DNA of 64,000 nt from Candidatus Cottocaccamicrobium excrementipullorum. GTDB lineage: Bacteria; Bacillota; Clostridia; Lachnospirales; Lachnospiraceae. How positions within the stretch are numbered: position 1 is the first letter of the stretch; every line of letters starts with the position of its first letter. The notes below the pieces were generated by a model. It saw nothing but the letters and a program-made list of their open reading frames with translations. It was not told where the DNA came from and ran no database searches. The DNA lies in NCBI GenBank assembly GCA_018713255.1, contig DVFL01000002.1, positions 1-64,000 on the forward strand. The letters are read 5' to 3'. The position numbers and the translations under genes were made by a program. Positions 52,774 to 61,968 of the stretch are shown here, one piece after another.

Positions 52774-52939
52774 AAACCCCTCCTGATATCGTATATAGTA
52801 ACTCCATTATAATCGAGAATCAGGAAAAGGGGAAGGACATTTTCTTGCTGAATTCCAACGCCAATGTTCTTTATATTAAATAATATTAAGACTGGTCTGT
52901 AACTCAATATGCTCTATTCATTATCAGCAGACATTGATT

Positions 52940-55015
52940 TCACAAATTTTCTGCGTGAAACTCCAGGTAAGAGGAATCTGGATAAGCGTACTCTCCTCGG
53001 TAATTCGAGGCATTGTAAGGCGGAAACTTTACCGGATGGTAGGTTTGAGGCTTCGGGTTATCCTCCTGGGTATAAATATACATAGAATGATAATCCCAGA
53101 GAATCAGCTCGTCCCGCTCATCTCCCGTCAAATCCATGGCCTCGCAGCAAAGGAGAGGATGGCCGTCGTCTGGGAAGGCTACCGCCCGGATTCCGTCTCC
53201 ATTTAGCAGCCCTCCTTTGTGAGGATCTCCGTTAGTGAGAATCAATTCTGTTCCATTCCCATCCCAGTTTACAGGAGCCAGGATGTTTCCGTTCATCTCA
53301 TTTTCCATTTCCCAAATCGGATTGCCATAGCAGTCATAAAGGAAAATCACCCCTTGGTGCCCCCAGAAATTTACCACGGCAATCTCCATGCCTTCCCGCT
53401 CCGGGCAGTAATTCGCTACAGACACCCGCTGAGCATGACCAATTCCGTCTCTGGCCACAATGTTTCCATAAAAGTCACCGATAAAAAATCCTTGTGAACC
53501 AGAAACACAGGCAAAATATCCTTCATCCTTCCCCGGCATCCATTTCCCCGCAACAATCTCATCGGTGTGATCTTTTTCAATGGGATAAGTCCAAAGGAAA
53601 CTTCCATCGCTGTCCAGCATAGTATAGCCCACTAACACCTCATCTTTGCCGTCTCCGTCAATATCCACAGGAAGAGGACAATGTCCCGTGTTCTTAGGAC
53701 TTACGTATTTCCACATCAAATTCAGGTTCTCGTCCAGAGCGTAAACCCGGCAGTACCGGTCTTTTATCAAAATATCTCCCGGCCGGTCCTTCCCCCGAAA
53801 ATTACAGATCCGGATGCCATCAGGATTAATCCGCTCAAAGGCATAAATATGGTAAGGAATTCCAATAATTGAAGCATCCTCTTCCTGGGAAAATGGGGTC
53901 CTGGCAGATTTTTTTACCTTGCCGGTATCGCCTTCCAGAATCTGAATCTGGAAATCCCAGCCTACAATCACTTCATCCTTTCCATCGCCGTCAATATCGT
54001 AAAGCTGCAGAGGCACATCCGCCGACACCTTCCCCAGCACATCTGCCTCCTCCGAAGGCTCTCCCAGCTGCCATAATATCTGACCATCTAAATCCATCGC
54101 CGTCAGGCAGCTGATAAATCCATAGGCGTCCCGGCTGACGCGCTTCTGCATCTGGGCAAACACTACCTGCCAGGAAGAATCTCCCTTCAAATGGCCGAAC
54201 CGGATCTGACGGCTGGTGCCAAAAATCTTTAAGTCCAATTTTCTCCACAGCTTCATCTTTGGATGCTGAGCCATTTCGGCTTCCTGGCGTTTTTCCTCCT
54301 TCCGGCGTGCAGCAGCAATTTCTTTTTCCGTTTCCTCACTTACCTGGACCAGAAAATCCATAAACCGGGTAGGACAGTCCGCGGTAATTCCCGCCTTTCC
54401 TCCCCGGGAAACGAGAGGACTGGATAAACGGAACAGTTCTGCATCGTCTACATAAAATACCGCCTCTTCTCCCATACACTCTGCAGTCAAACGGTAATTG
54501 TCATCGCAGCCATGAGGAAATTCTTTCTCCTTCAAGCAGGTAATCTCTTCCTTATGGCGGTACAGCACTGCAGCCCGATTCTGATTCTCCAGGACAAAAG
54601 CCAAAGTATCGATGCTGTGATTCATACAAAAAACAATTCCTGCGCAGCCTTTTTGAGATAGCCGGCGCATCGTAACGGAAACTGTGTAATCCTTCCAGCA
54701 TGTTTCCCCCGTTTCCAGGGTAGGAAACATGGTATGCGGACGATTTTTTTCAATCCGCATGGACTCCATAGCATGCTTTCCATTTACATTCGTAATCAGC
54801 CAGGAAGGACCGGTGCCGTTGTAAGTATGATTGCACACCGGATCATACCAGCGGCCCAGCCTGCCTGTATTAGGAATATACTGGTACTCTCCCATTGCCG
54901 AATGATCTTTGTCATAAGGGAACTCTCCAATGGGAAATTCTTGAAAATCCTCTCTGATCAGATCCACCTTCCGGTTATGTTTAATAAATCCTTCTGTCTG
55001 CTGTGTCTGTGACAT
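52940..55015 (-). CDS. Large FG-GAP/VCBS beta-propeller protein without a signal peptide
   Basis: 691 residues. ~1-230: a beta-sandwich of the concanavalin/LamG kind (RPHTMFPTLETGETCWKDYT; GIVFCMNHSIDTLAFVLENQ). ~235-260: a charged Glu/Lys/Arg linker. ~270-680: repeated blades with calcium loops DIDGDGKDEVIVG and DIDGDGKDEVLVG, like PL11 rhamnogalacturonan lyases or FG-GAP proteins. No export signal is seen at the N-terminus (MSQTQQTEGFIKHNRK). It may be a polysaccharide lyase acting inside the cell, or a lectin-like protein; I cannot name the activity. Confidence 0.65.
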   Translation of the reverse strand: MSQTQQTEGFIKHNRKVDLIREDFQEFPIGEFPYDKDHSAMGEYQYIPNTGRLGRWYDPVCNHTYNGTGPSWLITNVNGKHAMESMRIEKNRPHTMFPTLETGETCWKDYTVSVTMRRLSQKGCAGIVFCMNHSIDTLAFVLENQNRAAVLYRHKEEITCLKEKEFPHGCDDNYRLTAECMGEEAVFYVDDAELFRLSSPLVSRGGKAGITADCPTRFMDFLVQVSEETEKEIAAARRKEEKRQEAEMAQHPKMKLWRKLDLKIFGTSRQIRFGHLKGDSSWQVVFAQMQKRVSRDAYGFISCLTAMDLDGQILWQLGEPSEEADVLGKVSADVPLQLYDIDGDGKDEVIVGWDFQIQILEGDTGKVKKSARTPFSQEEDASIIGIPYHIYAFERINPDGIRICNFRGKDRPGDILIKDRYCRVYALDENLNLMWKYVSPKNTGHCPLPVDIDGDGKDEVLVGYTMLDSDGSFLWTYPIEKDHTDEIVAGKWMPGKDEGYFACVSGSQGFFIGDFYGNIVARDGIGHAQRVSVANYCPEREGMEIAVVNFWGHQGVIFLYDCYGNPIWEMENEMNGNILAPVNWDGNGTELILTNGDPHKGGLLNGDGIRAVAFPDDGHPLLCCEAMDLTGDERDELILWDYHSMYIYTQEDNPKPQTYHPVKFPPYNASNYRGEYAYPDSSYLEFHAENL

Positions 55016-55209
55016 AAGCTCGCCCCTCTTCTATTTCTATGATAAAAACAGTATAGCTCATTTTTCGGAAAGAGTTAAGAAAAAGTTCAGGCCTGTTGTC
55101 TTGCTGTCAGAGAATGGTGATTTTGTCACAGAATTCCTCCCAAAGGTATGGTAAGATTAACCCATCAACAAAAGAAATTGAAAAAAAGAATAGTCAGGAG
55201 GAATGAAAT

Positions 55210-55518
55210 ATGTCCGTTTTAACCATTACCCAAACCAATTATGAAGAAGAAGTGCTCCGCAGCGATAAACCGGTTCTCCTTGATTTCTGGGCGGCCTGGT
55301 GCGGCCCCTGCCGGATGGTAAGCCCGGTTGTCGATGAAATTGCCAACGAGCATCCAGAAATTAAAGTAGGAAAAATCAACGTAGATGAACAGCCTGAACT
55401 GGCTTCCGCCTTTCAGGTCATGAGCATTCCCACTCTGGTGGTGATGAAGGAAGGAAAAGCCGTTAACCGGATGGTGGGCGCCCAGCCAAAAGCAAGAATT
55501 TTATCGATGCTGAACTAG
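55210..55518 (+). CDS. trxA: Thioredoxin
   Basis: 102 residues, FWAAWCGPCRMVSPVVDEIA with redox Cys31/Cys34, KINVDEQPELA and the cis-Pro in SIPTLVVMKEGK. Standard cytosolic thioredoxin length. AGGAGG eight bases before the ATG. It is monocistronic, ending in a hairpin shared with the convergent Crp/Fnr gene; the reductase is not nearby. Confidence 0.95.
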   Translation: MSVLTITQTNYEEEVLRSDKPVLLDFWAAWCGPCRMVSPVVDEIANEHPEIKVGKINVDEQPELASAFQVMSIPTLVVMKEGKAVNRMVGAQPKARILSMLN

Positions 55519-55524
55519 CAAAAA

Positions 55525-55560
55525 AAGGACTGCAGTCAAATATTCTGCAGTCCTTCTTTA
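55525..55560. terminator. Bidirectional terminator
   Basis: AAGGACTGCAG / CTGCAGTCCTT (11-bp perfect stem, 9-nt loop) with A-run before and CTTTATTT after. Confidence 0.8.
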
Positions 55561-56192
55561 TTTACAATCTGAATTTCACCTCTTGACAGATGAACCAGAC
55601 CTTCTCTCTGGAAATAACGGAGCATTCTGGTAACCACTTCTCTTGCGCTTCCTAGATGATTGGCAATCCGCTCATGAGTGATTTTCAGGGAATCGCTTCC
55701 TTCCAGAACACCTTCCTCCAGCAGGAAATCTGCCAGCCGCCGATCAAAACTGTTCCACATTATCTGTTCCATCACCCACATCACTTCGGAAAAATTTTGA
55801 CTCATCAGTTCATTGGTATAATTGGCCGCTGCTGCCGACTGCTCCATAATTCCCCGATAGATTTCCGGCGGAATGATCCATACCAAAGAATCCTTTTCTG
55901 CCTCTACAATCACGTCAAATTGAATATTCCGCATCATACAGGAGGCAGACAGAAGACAAATATCTCTCTCGAACAGCCGATACAAGGTAATCTCCCTTCC
56001 CTCTGGAGATACTAAGTAAACTCTAAGCTGCCCCCCACAGACTAAAATCAGTCCAAGACAATCGGCAGATCCATTGTGAAGCACAGCACCTTCTGGCACT
56101 TTTCTCTGTACTGCAGCCTGAATCATCCTGTCCTGCTGATCTTTCGTCAGCTTGTCCCAAAAAGGAAAAAATTCCTTTACTTCCATTTCCAT
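55536..56192 (-). CDS. Crp/Fnr-family transcriptional regulator
   Basis: 218 residues: a cyclic-nucleotide-binding-type barrel (PEGAVLHNGSADCLGLILVC; LRVYLVSPEGREITLYRLFE), the dimer helix, and a Crp HTH (SLKITHERIANHLGSAREVV TRMLRYF). The first ~20 residues have no Cys cluster of FNR type. The target effector is unknown. Starts MEMEVKEF after GGGAGG. It is convergent with trxA. Confidence 0.9.
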   Translation of the reverse strand: MEMEVKEFFPFWDKLTKDQQDRMIQAAVQRKVPEGAVLHNGSADCLGLILVCGGQLRVYLVSPEGREITLYRLFERDICLLSASCMMRNIQFDVIVEAEKDSLVWIIPPEIYRGIMEQSAAAANYTNELMSQNFSEVMWVMEQIMWNSFDRRLADFLLEEGVLEGSDSLKITHERIANHLGSAREVVTRMLRYFQREGLVHLSRGEIQIVNKEGLQNI

Positions 56193-56286
56193 ATCCTCCC
56201 TGCTATACGCCGCCAGTATTGATCTTGCCGCTGAGCGGCTTGACTGGTTTTTCGGTCTCCCCGATCAATGGGAATGTTTAATCCTG

Positions 56287-56622
56287 TCAGGGCAAACGGT
56301 TTTTGTCTCCCCATTCGCACATTCCATCCAAAATAGGGATTAAGGACTTTCCTCGTTCTGTCAGGCTATATTCCACTTTCGGCGGAATCTGAGGATATTC
56401 TTTCCGGTGAATCAGCTGATCGGCCTCCAACTCTTTTAACGTGGAACTAAGGGTCTTATAGGAGATTTCACCGATATACTTTTTCATCTCATTAAATCGG
56501 ACCACCCCAAATTCCATCAAGGTATAAAGGATAGTCATTTTATATTTTCCGTTAATCAGCGACAGCGTATAGCTGAACCCGGTGGAACTAAGGCATTCAT
56601 TGGCGATGCAGCGTTTATTCAT
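56287..56622 (-). CDS. HxlR-family winged-helix regulator
   Basis: 111 residues, MNKRCIANECLSSTGFSYTL, LINGKYKMTILYTLMEFGVV, and the KEYPQIPPKVEYSLTERGKS hallmark. Two N-terminal Cys (5 and 10) could form a redox switch. Start ATG 56622 follows AAAGGAG; the ORF begins earlier at 56643. It has no divergent oxidoreductase partner in the usual place, so it may regulate itself or a distant gene. Confidence 0.88.
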   Translation of the reverse strand: MNKRCIANECLSSTGFSYTLSLINGKYKMTILYTLMEFGVVRFNEMKKYIGEISYKTLSSTLKELEADQLIHRKEYPQIPPKVEYSLTERGKSLIPILDGMCEWGDKNRLP

Positions 56623-56641
56623 TTCGCACTCTCCTTTAAGC

Positions 56642-56668
56642 AAGTATTATACAGTAATGTATGTACTT
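56642..56668. promoter_or_regulatory. HxlR promoter with overlapping palindrome
   Basis: On minus TATAAT (complement of 56646-56651) is flanked by AAGTA...TACTT and the inner TACA-GTAA-TGTA inverted repeat. AGTA-N7-TACT resembles the sites of YodB/HxlR proteins in reversed order. Autorepression is inferred. Confidence 0.5.
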
Positions 56669-56839
56669 GTCGATCACATTATGTTAGCTATCATTATAAT
56701 ATCAGTAACATTGAAAGTCAATTTGATCTGCAAAAGGAGGTGCCGTACATAGATTTTGTTATATTCCTGCCCGTAGGTCAGGCACAGCGAAGGTTGTTCC
56801 GCTGCTGAAACAGCCGGCCGCCGACCCAAAGAAAAACGC

Positions 56840-57511
56840 TTACTGGAAAAACAGCTGAACCCAGTAATGAATCCCGGAAGCATCCTGGTAATGTCCGATT
56901 CCCATGGAAGTATATTGACTTCCCAGAATATTCGCCCGGTGTCCAGAGCTGTTCATCCATCCCTTCATTACCGAAGAAGCATCTTTTTGACCATAGGCAA
57001 TGTTTTCTCCAGAAGTTCTGAAAGAAATTCCCGCGGCCTTAAGGGCAGTGGAAAAGCTGGTTCCGTCCGGCCTGGTATGAGAAAAAAGGGAGGAAATCTC
57101 TTTTGCCCGTACGTTAGCGGCTGCCACAGCACGTTCATCCAGAGAAAGAGCCTTTAATCCAGCCTTTGCTCGTTCTTCATTGACCAGCTGCGCCACCTGC
57201 ATAATCAGAGAATTGTCCGTCTGGTTATTATCAGGACTCTCCGGAAGCTCCTCTTCCGCCCCTCCGTTCTCTGGGAATTCAGGTAACGGAAAATCAGGGA
57301 AAATGTCCTCTGGCAGCTGCCCCTCAGGGAAAATTCCTTCAGGAAAGCCTGGAAGACAATCTGTTCCAGAACCAGTAATCACCACCATCTTTCCTGCTCC
57401 TCCCGGAAGATTATATGTATTTACCGCAGCATAAGCCGTATGCGTTGCTGCGCCCGCGGCAGTTGCTGTCAAAAGGGCGGCTAATGTGTACTTTAACATT
57501 TTTCTCTTCAT
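56840..57511 (-). CDS. Secreted CAP-domain (SCP/PR1, YkwD-like) protein
   Basis: 223 residues: signal peptide (MLKYTLAALLTATAAGAATH, AYA cleavage), a Pro/Glu/Phe-rich spacer with short repeats (EGIFPEG, EDIFPDF), then the CAP domain (VAQLVNEERAKAGLKALSLD; SHTRPDGTSF; SGENIAYGQKD; WMNSSGHRANILG; GIHYWVQLFFQ) with its conserved His and Glu residues. Exported proteins of this type are common in Clostridia; the function is unresolved. AAAGGAG before the ATG. Confidence 0.9.
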   Translation of the reverse strand: MKRKMLKYTLAALLTATAAGAATHTAYAAVNTYNLPGGAGKMVVITGSGTDCLPGFPEGIFPEGQLPEDIFPDFPLPEFPENGGAEEELPESPDNNQTDNSLIMQVAQLVNEERAKAGLKALSLDERAVAAANVRAKEISSLFSHTRPDGTSFSTALKAAGISFRTSGENIAYGQKDASSVMKGWMNSSGHRANILGSQYTSMGIGHYQDASGIHYWVQLFFQ

Positions 57512-57665
57512 GGTATGTTCTCCTTTGTTACATAATTGTTACGTTTTTGTTACAGAAGAATCATATCACAGTTCATTCAATGGTTCATTAGGAAAGTAAT
57601 GGAAGACCTCCGCATGAAATCGCCAAAAACATAAACTCCTCTTCCGACGCCAAATTGGCTTATGG

Positions 57666-57728
57666 TTGAACTTTCCTGCGTGGTGTGTTATATTTCCAAA
57701 AGAGAGCAAAACGTTTGCACAATTTCAC
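57666..57728 (+). promoter_or_regulatory. Promoter with LacI-type operator, esterase/ATP-grasp operon
   Basis: TTGAAC (57666-57671), 17 bp, TATATT (57689-57694), then a perfect palindrome GCAAA-ACG-TTTGC (57716-57728) downstream of the start site. The palindrome is LacI-family-like and positioned to block elongation. It fails the CcpA cre consensus at the TG/CA ends. Confidence 0.6.
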
Positions 57729-57754
57729 CACACAAATGATCAGGAGGATACTCT

Positions 57755-58516
57755 ATGGTAGAAAAATGGAAGATCACTATTCCGGAGCTTACCGGCGATG
57801 AAGAACGGGGAGTGTATGTTTATCTTCCGGAATCTTATGGATATCATGACGGCAGACGCTATCCCGTCCTCTATATGTTTGACGGACACAATGTGTTTTT
57901 CGATTCAGATGCTACCTACGGCAAATGCTGGGGAATGAAAGAATACATGGACTTTACACAAAGCCAAGTGATCATTGCTGCAGTAGAATGCAATCACAGC
58001 CCGGATCACGGCCGGCTGAAAGAATACTCTCCCTATGATTTCCAGGAAAAAGGAGTAGGGAAAATTTCCGGAAAAGGGAACATCACCATGGATTGGATGA
58101 GCCAAACATTTAAGCCCCTGATTGACAGCCGTTACCGGACGATTCCCGACCGTGCACATACCTGGATCGGAGGCAGTTCCATGGGCGGCTTAATGAGCCT
58201 TTATGGAGTTTTGGCCTATTCTCATGTATATTCTAGGGCCGCCGCCCTCTCACCTTCCCTCTGGACTAATCCGCGGGAAATCGAAGCGCTGATCCGCCGC
58301 TCCCCAGCAGGCAAGGATACTGTAATCTATATGGACTACGGTCAAAATGAGCTGGCCTCCGGCAGACAGATGGAAAAGCTTTTCAGCCGGATAAACAGCC
58401 TGCTTCTTGAAAAAAAGATCTGCCTGACCAGCCGGATTGTTCCTGGCGGAACTCACTGTGAAGCAAGCTGGGAAAAGCAGCTTCCCTTCATGATGCATAC
58501 CCTGACCTATCACTAA
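57755..58516 (+). CDS. Alpha/beta-hydrolase, esterase-D-like (PF00756 type)
   Basis: 253 residues, no signal peptide: RRYPVLYMFDGHNVFFDSDA (conserved aspartate strand), nucleophile TWIGGSSMGGLMSLY (Ser), YMDYGQNE (acid region) and GGTHCEASW (His). Family members include trehalose mycolyltransferase-like and siderophore or feruloyl esterases. It is the first gene of a three-gene unit with a second esterase and an ATP-grasp ligase. AGGAGG seven bases before the ATG. Confidence 0.85.
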   Translation: MVEKWKITIPELTGDEERGVYVYLPESYGYHDGRRYPVLYMFDGHNVFFDSDATYGKCWGMKEYMDFTQSQVIIAAVECNHSPDHGRLKEYSPYDFQEKGVGKISGKGNITMDWMSQTFKPLIDSRYRTIPDRAHTWIGGSSMGGLMSLYGVLAYSHVYSRAAALSPSLWTNPREIEALIRRSPAGKDTVIYMDYGQNELASGRQMEKLFSRINSLLLEKKICLTSRIVPGGTHCEASWEKQLPFMMHTLTYH

Positions 58517-58617
58517 TAACTGATGTCAGAATCAGTGTTCAGGGGGAACATCAATGCTGATGATTATGGAGCATCGTGATTAGGGATGAAGCTTTCAATG
58601 AATCGAGGAGGGATTTT

Positions 58618-59382
58618 ATGGAAGTGGTTTATTACAAGGAGTACAGCCAGTCTCTTGGGCGGGAGATGGAATGGAAACGGTATGGAAGCAAAGGCCGGCC
58701 AGTTCTCTTCATTCCCTGCCAGAATGGCCGGTTTTATGATTTTGAAAATTATCAGATGGCCGATGTATGGGCCCCATGGATCAATTCCGGACAGGTAATG
58801 GTTTTCTCCGCAGATACCATTGATCAGGAAACCTGGTCCAAAACAGACGGTGATCCACGCAGCCGGATTCTCCGCCATGAAAGCTGGGTGTTTTATCTCA
58901 CCAGAGAACTGGCTCCCCGAATCCGGGAAATTGCCAACCAGCTCAATGGATGGGAAGGCTATCCGTTTATTCTCATTACCGGATTAAGTCTTGGGGCTTT
59001 CCATGCAGCAAACCTGTATTTCCGATTCCCTGATATTTTCGACGGCCTTATGGCCTTAAGCGGCATTTATTCTGCCAGCTTCAGCTTCGGCACTTATCAT
59101 GATGATCTGGTTGATGCCAACTCTCCTGTTGACTACCTGGCCCGCATGCCTAAGGACCATCCTTTTATCAACTGGTACAACCAGAAAAAGACCATTATCT
59201 GCACGGGACAGGGACCTTGGGAAATTCCAGACTGTACCCGGCAGCTGGACCGGGTCCTGGCGGAAAAAGGAATCCATGCCTGGGTAGATTATTGGGGATA
59301 CGACTGTTCCCACGACTGGCCCTGGTGGTATAAGCAGACCGCTTATTTTGTCCCTTACCTTTTAGGCCAGAGGAGTGATTAA
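58618..59382 (+). CDS. Second esterase of the ATP-grasp operon (alpha/beta-hydrolase)
   Basis: 254 residues: EWKRYGSKGRPVLFIPCQNG, nucleophile LITGLSLGAFHAANL (Ser), LMALSGIYSASFSFG, and a C-terminal GYDCSHDWPWWYKQ with the catalytic His. Trp-rich C-terminus. ATG 58618 (MEVVYYKEYSQ) has GAGGAGG; the ORF start at 58576 lies upstream of it. It is not a close copy of the first esterase, suggesting different substrates or acyl transfer roles. Confidence 0.82.
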   Translation: MEVVYYKEYSQSLGREMEWKRYGSKGRPVLFIPCQNGRFYDFENYQMADVWAPWINSGQVMVFSADTIDQETWSKTDGDPRSRILRHESWVFYLTRELAPRIREIANQLNGWEGYPFILITGLSLGAFHAANLYFRFPDIFDGLMALSGIYSASFSFGTYHDDLVDANSPVDYLARMPKDHPFINWYNQKKTIICTGQGPWEIPDCTRQLDRVLAEKGIHAWVDYWGYDCSHDWPWWYKQTAYFVPYLLGQRSD

Positions 59383-59406
59383 TAATTTACAAAGGAGTGG
59401 CAGTGT

Positions 59407-60630
59407 ATGATGAAAAATTTTGTATTTATTTCTCCTAATTTTCCTACGAATTACTGGCTGTTCTGCAGGGAATTAAAGAAAAATGGAATCAATGTTCTGG
59501 GAATCGGCGATCAGCCTTATGAAGAGCTGACCCAGGATTTAAAAGACAGCCTTTGCGAATACTACAAAGTCAGCAATCTGGAAAATGATGATGAAGTCTA
59601 TCGGGGAATCGCTTTCCTGATTTTTAAGCACGGTCCCATCCAGTGGCTGGAATCGAATAATGAATACTGGCTGGAAAGGGATGCCAGGCTGCGCACAGCC
59701 TTTCATATTACTACCGGTTTTCAGGAAGAAGATATTCCTGGAATTAAATATAAATCTAAAATGAAAACGTTTTATCAGAGAGTCGGCATCCCTACCGCCC
59801 GATATCATCTTACCGATACGTTAGAAAATTGTCTGGCCTTCACTGCTCAAGTAGGTTATCCCGTGGTTGTAAAACCAGATAACGGCGTAGGAGCTTCCCA
59901 CACTTATAAAATCGAAAATGACCAGCAGCTGGAGGAATTTTTCACCCATAAAGAAGACGGTGTTTCCTACATCATGGAAGAATATATTATGGGAGAAGTT
60001 AATTCTTATGACGCGATTATCGACTCCAACGGAAATCCCCTTTTTGAAACGGGGAACGTTACTCCCTGGTCTATTATGGATATTGTGAACAATCAAGACA
60101 ATTCTATTTTTTATATCCTTAAGGATCTGGCAGAGGACACCCGGATTGCGGGAAGAGCCACCGCAAAAAGCTTCGGCGTAAAAAGCCGTTTCGTTCATTT
60201 TGAATTTTTCCGCCTGGGAAAAGATCATGAAGGTTTAGGAAAGAAGGGGCAGCTGGTGGCTTTGGAAGTCAATATGCGTCCCTGCGGCGGATTTACACCG
60301 GACATGATTGATTATGCTCATGGAACTGATGTGTATAAGATCTGGGCAGATATGATCGCCTTTGACCGGACAGAATTAAAGCCGGGCAAAGATGCATTTT
60401 GTGCTTTTGCCGGAAGAAGAGACGGCAAGGCCTTTATTCTGAATCATCAGGCTATCATAGACAAATACGGTTCTCACATAAAAATGTCCGGCCGCCTCCC
60501 GGATGTTCTGGCGGAAGCCATGGGAAATCAGATTTACCTGGCCGTTTTTGATACGAAAGAAGAAATGGATGAGTTTTTTGCAGATATTCTGAAATGTCAG
60601 GAAGAAGAAGCTCCTGAAATCTCCTGCTGA
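59407..60630 (+). CDS. ATP-grasp carboxylate-amine ligase-like protein
   Basis: 407 residues: N-terminal Rossmann-like domain (NFVFISPNFPTNYWLFCREL), then ATP-grasp (KSKMKTFYQRVGIPTARYHL; GYPVVVKPDNGVGASHTYKI; SYIMEEYIMGEVNSYDAIID; ALEVNMRPCGGFTPDMIDYA with the metal-binding Glu and Asn). Such ligases form amide or thioester bonds from a carboxylate using ATP. Together with two esterases in one transcript it looks like a small biosynthetic or salvage module of unknown product. AAGGAG before the ATG; a strong terminator follows. Confidence 0.82.
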   Translation: MMKNFVFISPNFPTNYWLFCRELKKNGINVLGIGDQPYEELTQDLKDSLCEYYKVSNLENDDEVYRGIAFLIFKHGPIQWLESNNEYWLERDARLRTAFHITTGFQEEDIPGIKYKSKMKTFYQRVGIPTARYHLTDTLENCLAFTAQVGYPVVVKPDNGVGASHTYKIENDQQLEEFFTHKEDGVSYIMEEYIMGEVNSYDAIIDSNGNPLFETGNVTPWSIMDIVNNQDNSIFYILKDLAEDTRIAGRATAKSFGVKSRFVHFEFFRLGKDHEGLGKKGQLVALEVNMRPCGGFTPDMIDYAHGTDVYKIWADMIAFDRTELKPGKDAFCAFAGRRDGKAFILNHQAIIDKYGSHIKMSGRLPDVLAEAMGNQIYLAVFDTKEEMDEFFADILKCQEEEAPEISC

Positions 60631-60641
60631 TCTCCCAGTTT

Positions 60642-60690
60642 AAAGGGCTGCGGCATCGACTCATTGCTGAGGATGCCGCAGCCCTTTTTT
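60642..60690. terminator. Bidirectional terminator
   Basis: AAAGGGCTGCGGCATC ... GATGCCGCAGCCCTTTTTT, a 16-bp perfect stem, between the convergent ATP-grasp and hydF genes. Confidence 0.85.
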
Positions 60691-60693
60691 GAC

Positions 60694-61950
60694 TTATTCT
60701 GCGGAAAATAGACGGTAAATCTCAGGGAATGGCTTTACACTTCGCTTTAGTATTCCGTTTACATAGGCAATCAGAATTCCATAATTCGTCATCGGTACCT
60801 GCTGATCCGCAGCACAGCTGAGACGATACTTCATTTCTCTTTCATTTAACATACAGCCGCCGCAGTGGACAATAAGGCTAAAGGCTTCCAGCTGATCCGG
60901 GAATTCCGTACCTGAGGTAAAAGAAAACTCCAGATTTTTTCCTGTATACTGCCGAATCCATGCCGGAAGCTTCACGGTACCAATATCGCCGCACTGGCGG
61001 TGATGAGTACAGCCTTCACTGATCAGCACCCTGTCCCCATCCTTCAAATTGTCCAGAGCCATCACTCCCTTTACTGCAGACTCCAGATTGCCCTTGTATC
61101 GGGCAAACAAAATAGAAAAAGAGGTGAGGAGAATATCCTCCGGCGTCTTCGCTGACACAAGTTTAAAGGCCTGACTGTCTGTAATAACCAATTTGGGCTT
61201 CCGGGCCAGGCTGCCAAGGGCTTCTGTCAGTTCTGTGTCCTTTACAGCCATGGCAGCAGCTCCTCCTTCAAGAATATCCCGGATAGTCTGCTGCTGAGGA
61301 AGAATCAGGCGTCCCTTAGGCGCTGCTTCATCAATGGGAATCACCAGCACTGCCGTATCTCCAGGAGACAGAAGATCCCGCACCAGCGGGCGGGAATTTT
61401 CTTGTTTCGCCCCTGCCTTTGCCATCCGTTCCTTCAGTTCATGGATTCCTTCTCCGGTTTTTGCGCTGACCCACAAAATCTCCTCTGGACGAAGTCCGGC
61501 ATCCAATGCCGCCTTTTCCTTTTGTCTGCGGCCTTCTCCCTCCTGATCTTTCTCTAAATCCGTCTTATTAAAGGCCAAAAGAACGGGAATTTTCTTTTTT
61601 CCTATCCGATGGATAATTTCCAAATCTTCCGGATAAAGACCTGCTGAGGCATCAGCCACCAACACAGCCACATCCGTCTTATTTAAAGTCTGAAGGCTTT
61701 TTTTTACGCGGAGATCTCCCAGTTCTCCCTCGTCATCCAGCCCCGGCGTATCCATCATCACTACCGGCCCTAACGGCAGCAGCTCCATAGATTTCACCAC
61801 CGGATCAGTGGTGGTGCCGCCTATGGGAGACACTACCGCCAGATCCTGTCCGCAGACAGCATTCATCACACTTGATTTTCCTGCATTTCTCCTGCCAAAA
61901 AAACCGATATGGATCCGGTCGGCAGAAGGCGTTTGATTTAATCCAGCCAT
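60694..61950 (-). CDS. hydF: FeFe-hydrogenase maturation GTPase HydF
   Basis: 418 residues: GTPase domain (G1 GRRNAGKSSVMNAVCG, G3 MDTPGLDDEGELG, G4 LLAFNKTDLEKD, G5 SAKTGEGI), dimerisation domain, and the C-terminal [4Fe-4S] domain with SEGCTHHRQCGDIG and IVHCGGCML. HydF is the scaffold on which the diiron subcluster is built and passed to apo-hydrogenase. It is downstream of hydG by 18 bp. Confidence 0.95.
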   Translation of the reverse strand: MAGLNQTPSADRIHIGFFGRRNAGKSSVMNAVCGQDLAVVSPIGGTTTDPVVKSMELLPLGPVVMMDTPGLDDEGELGDLRVKKSLQTLNKTDVAVLVADASAGLYPEDLEIIHRIGKKKIPVLLAFNKTDLEKDQEGEGRRQKEKAALDAGLRPEEILWVSAKTGEGIHELKERMAKAGAKQENSRPLVRDLLSPGDTAVLVIPIDEAAPKGRLILPQQQTIRDILEGGAAAMAVKDTELTEALGSLARKPKLVITDSQAFKLVSAKTPEDILLTSFSILFARYKGNLESAVKGVMALDNLKDGDRVLISEGCTHHRQCGDIGTVKLPAWIRQYTGKNLEFSFTSGTEFPDQLEAFSLIVHCGGCMLNEREMKYRLSCAADQQVPMTNYGILIAYVNGILKRSVKPFPEIYRLFSAE

Positions 61951-61968
61951 GCTTCTTCCTCCTGTCTG

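Noticed and set aside
57716-57728. CcpA cre site
   Set aside because: The palindrome lacks the TG...CA ends of the cre consensus at the right spacing; it is better read as a generic LacI-family operator.
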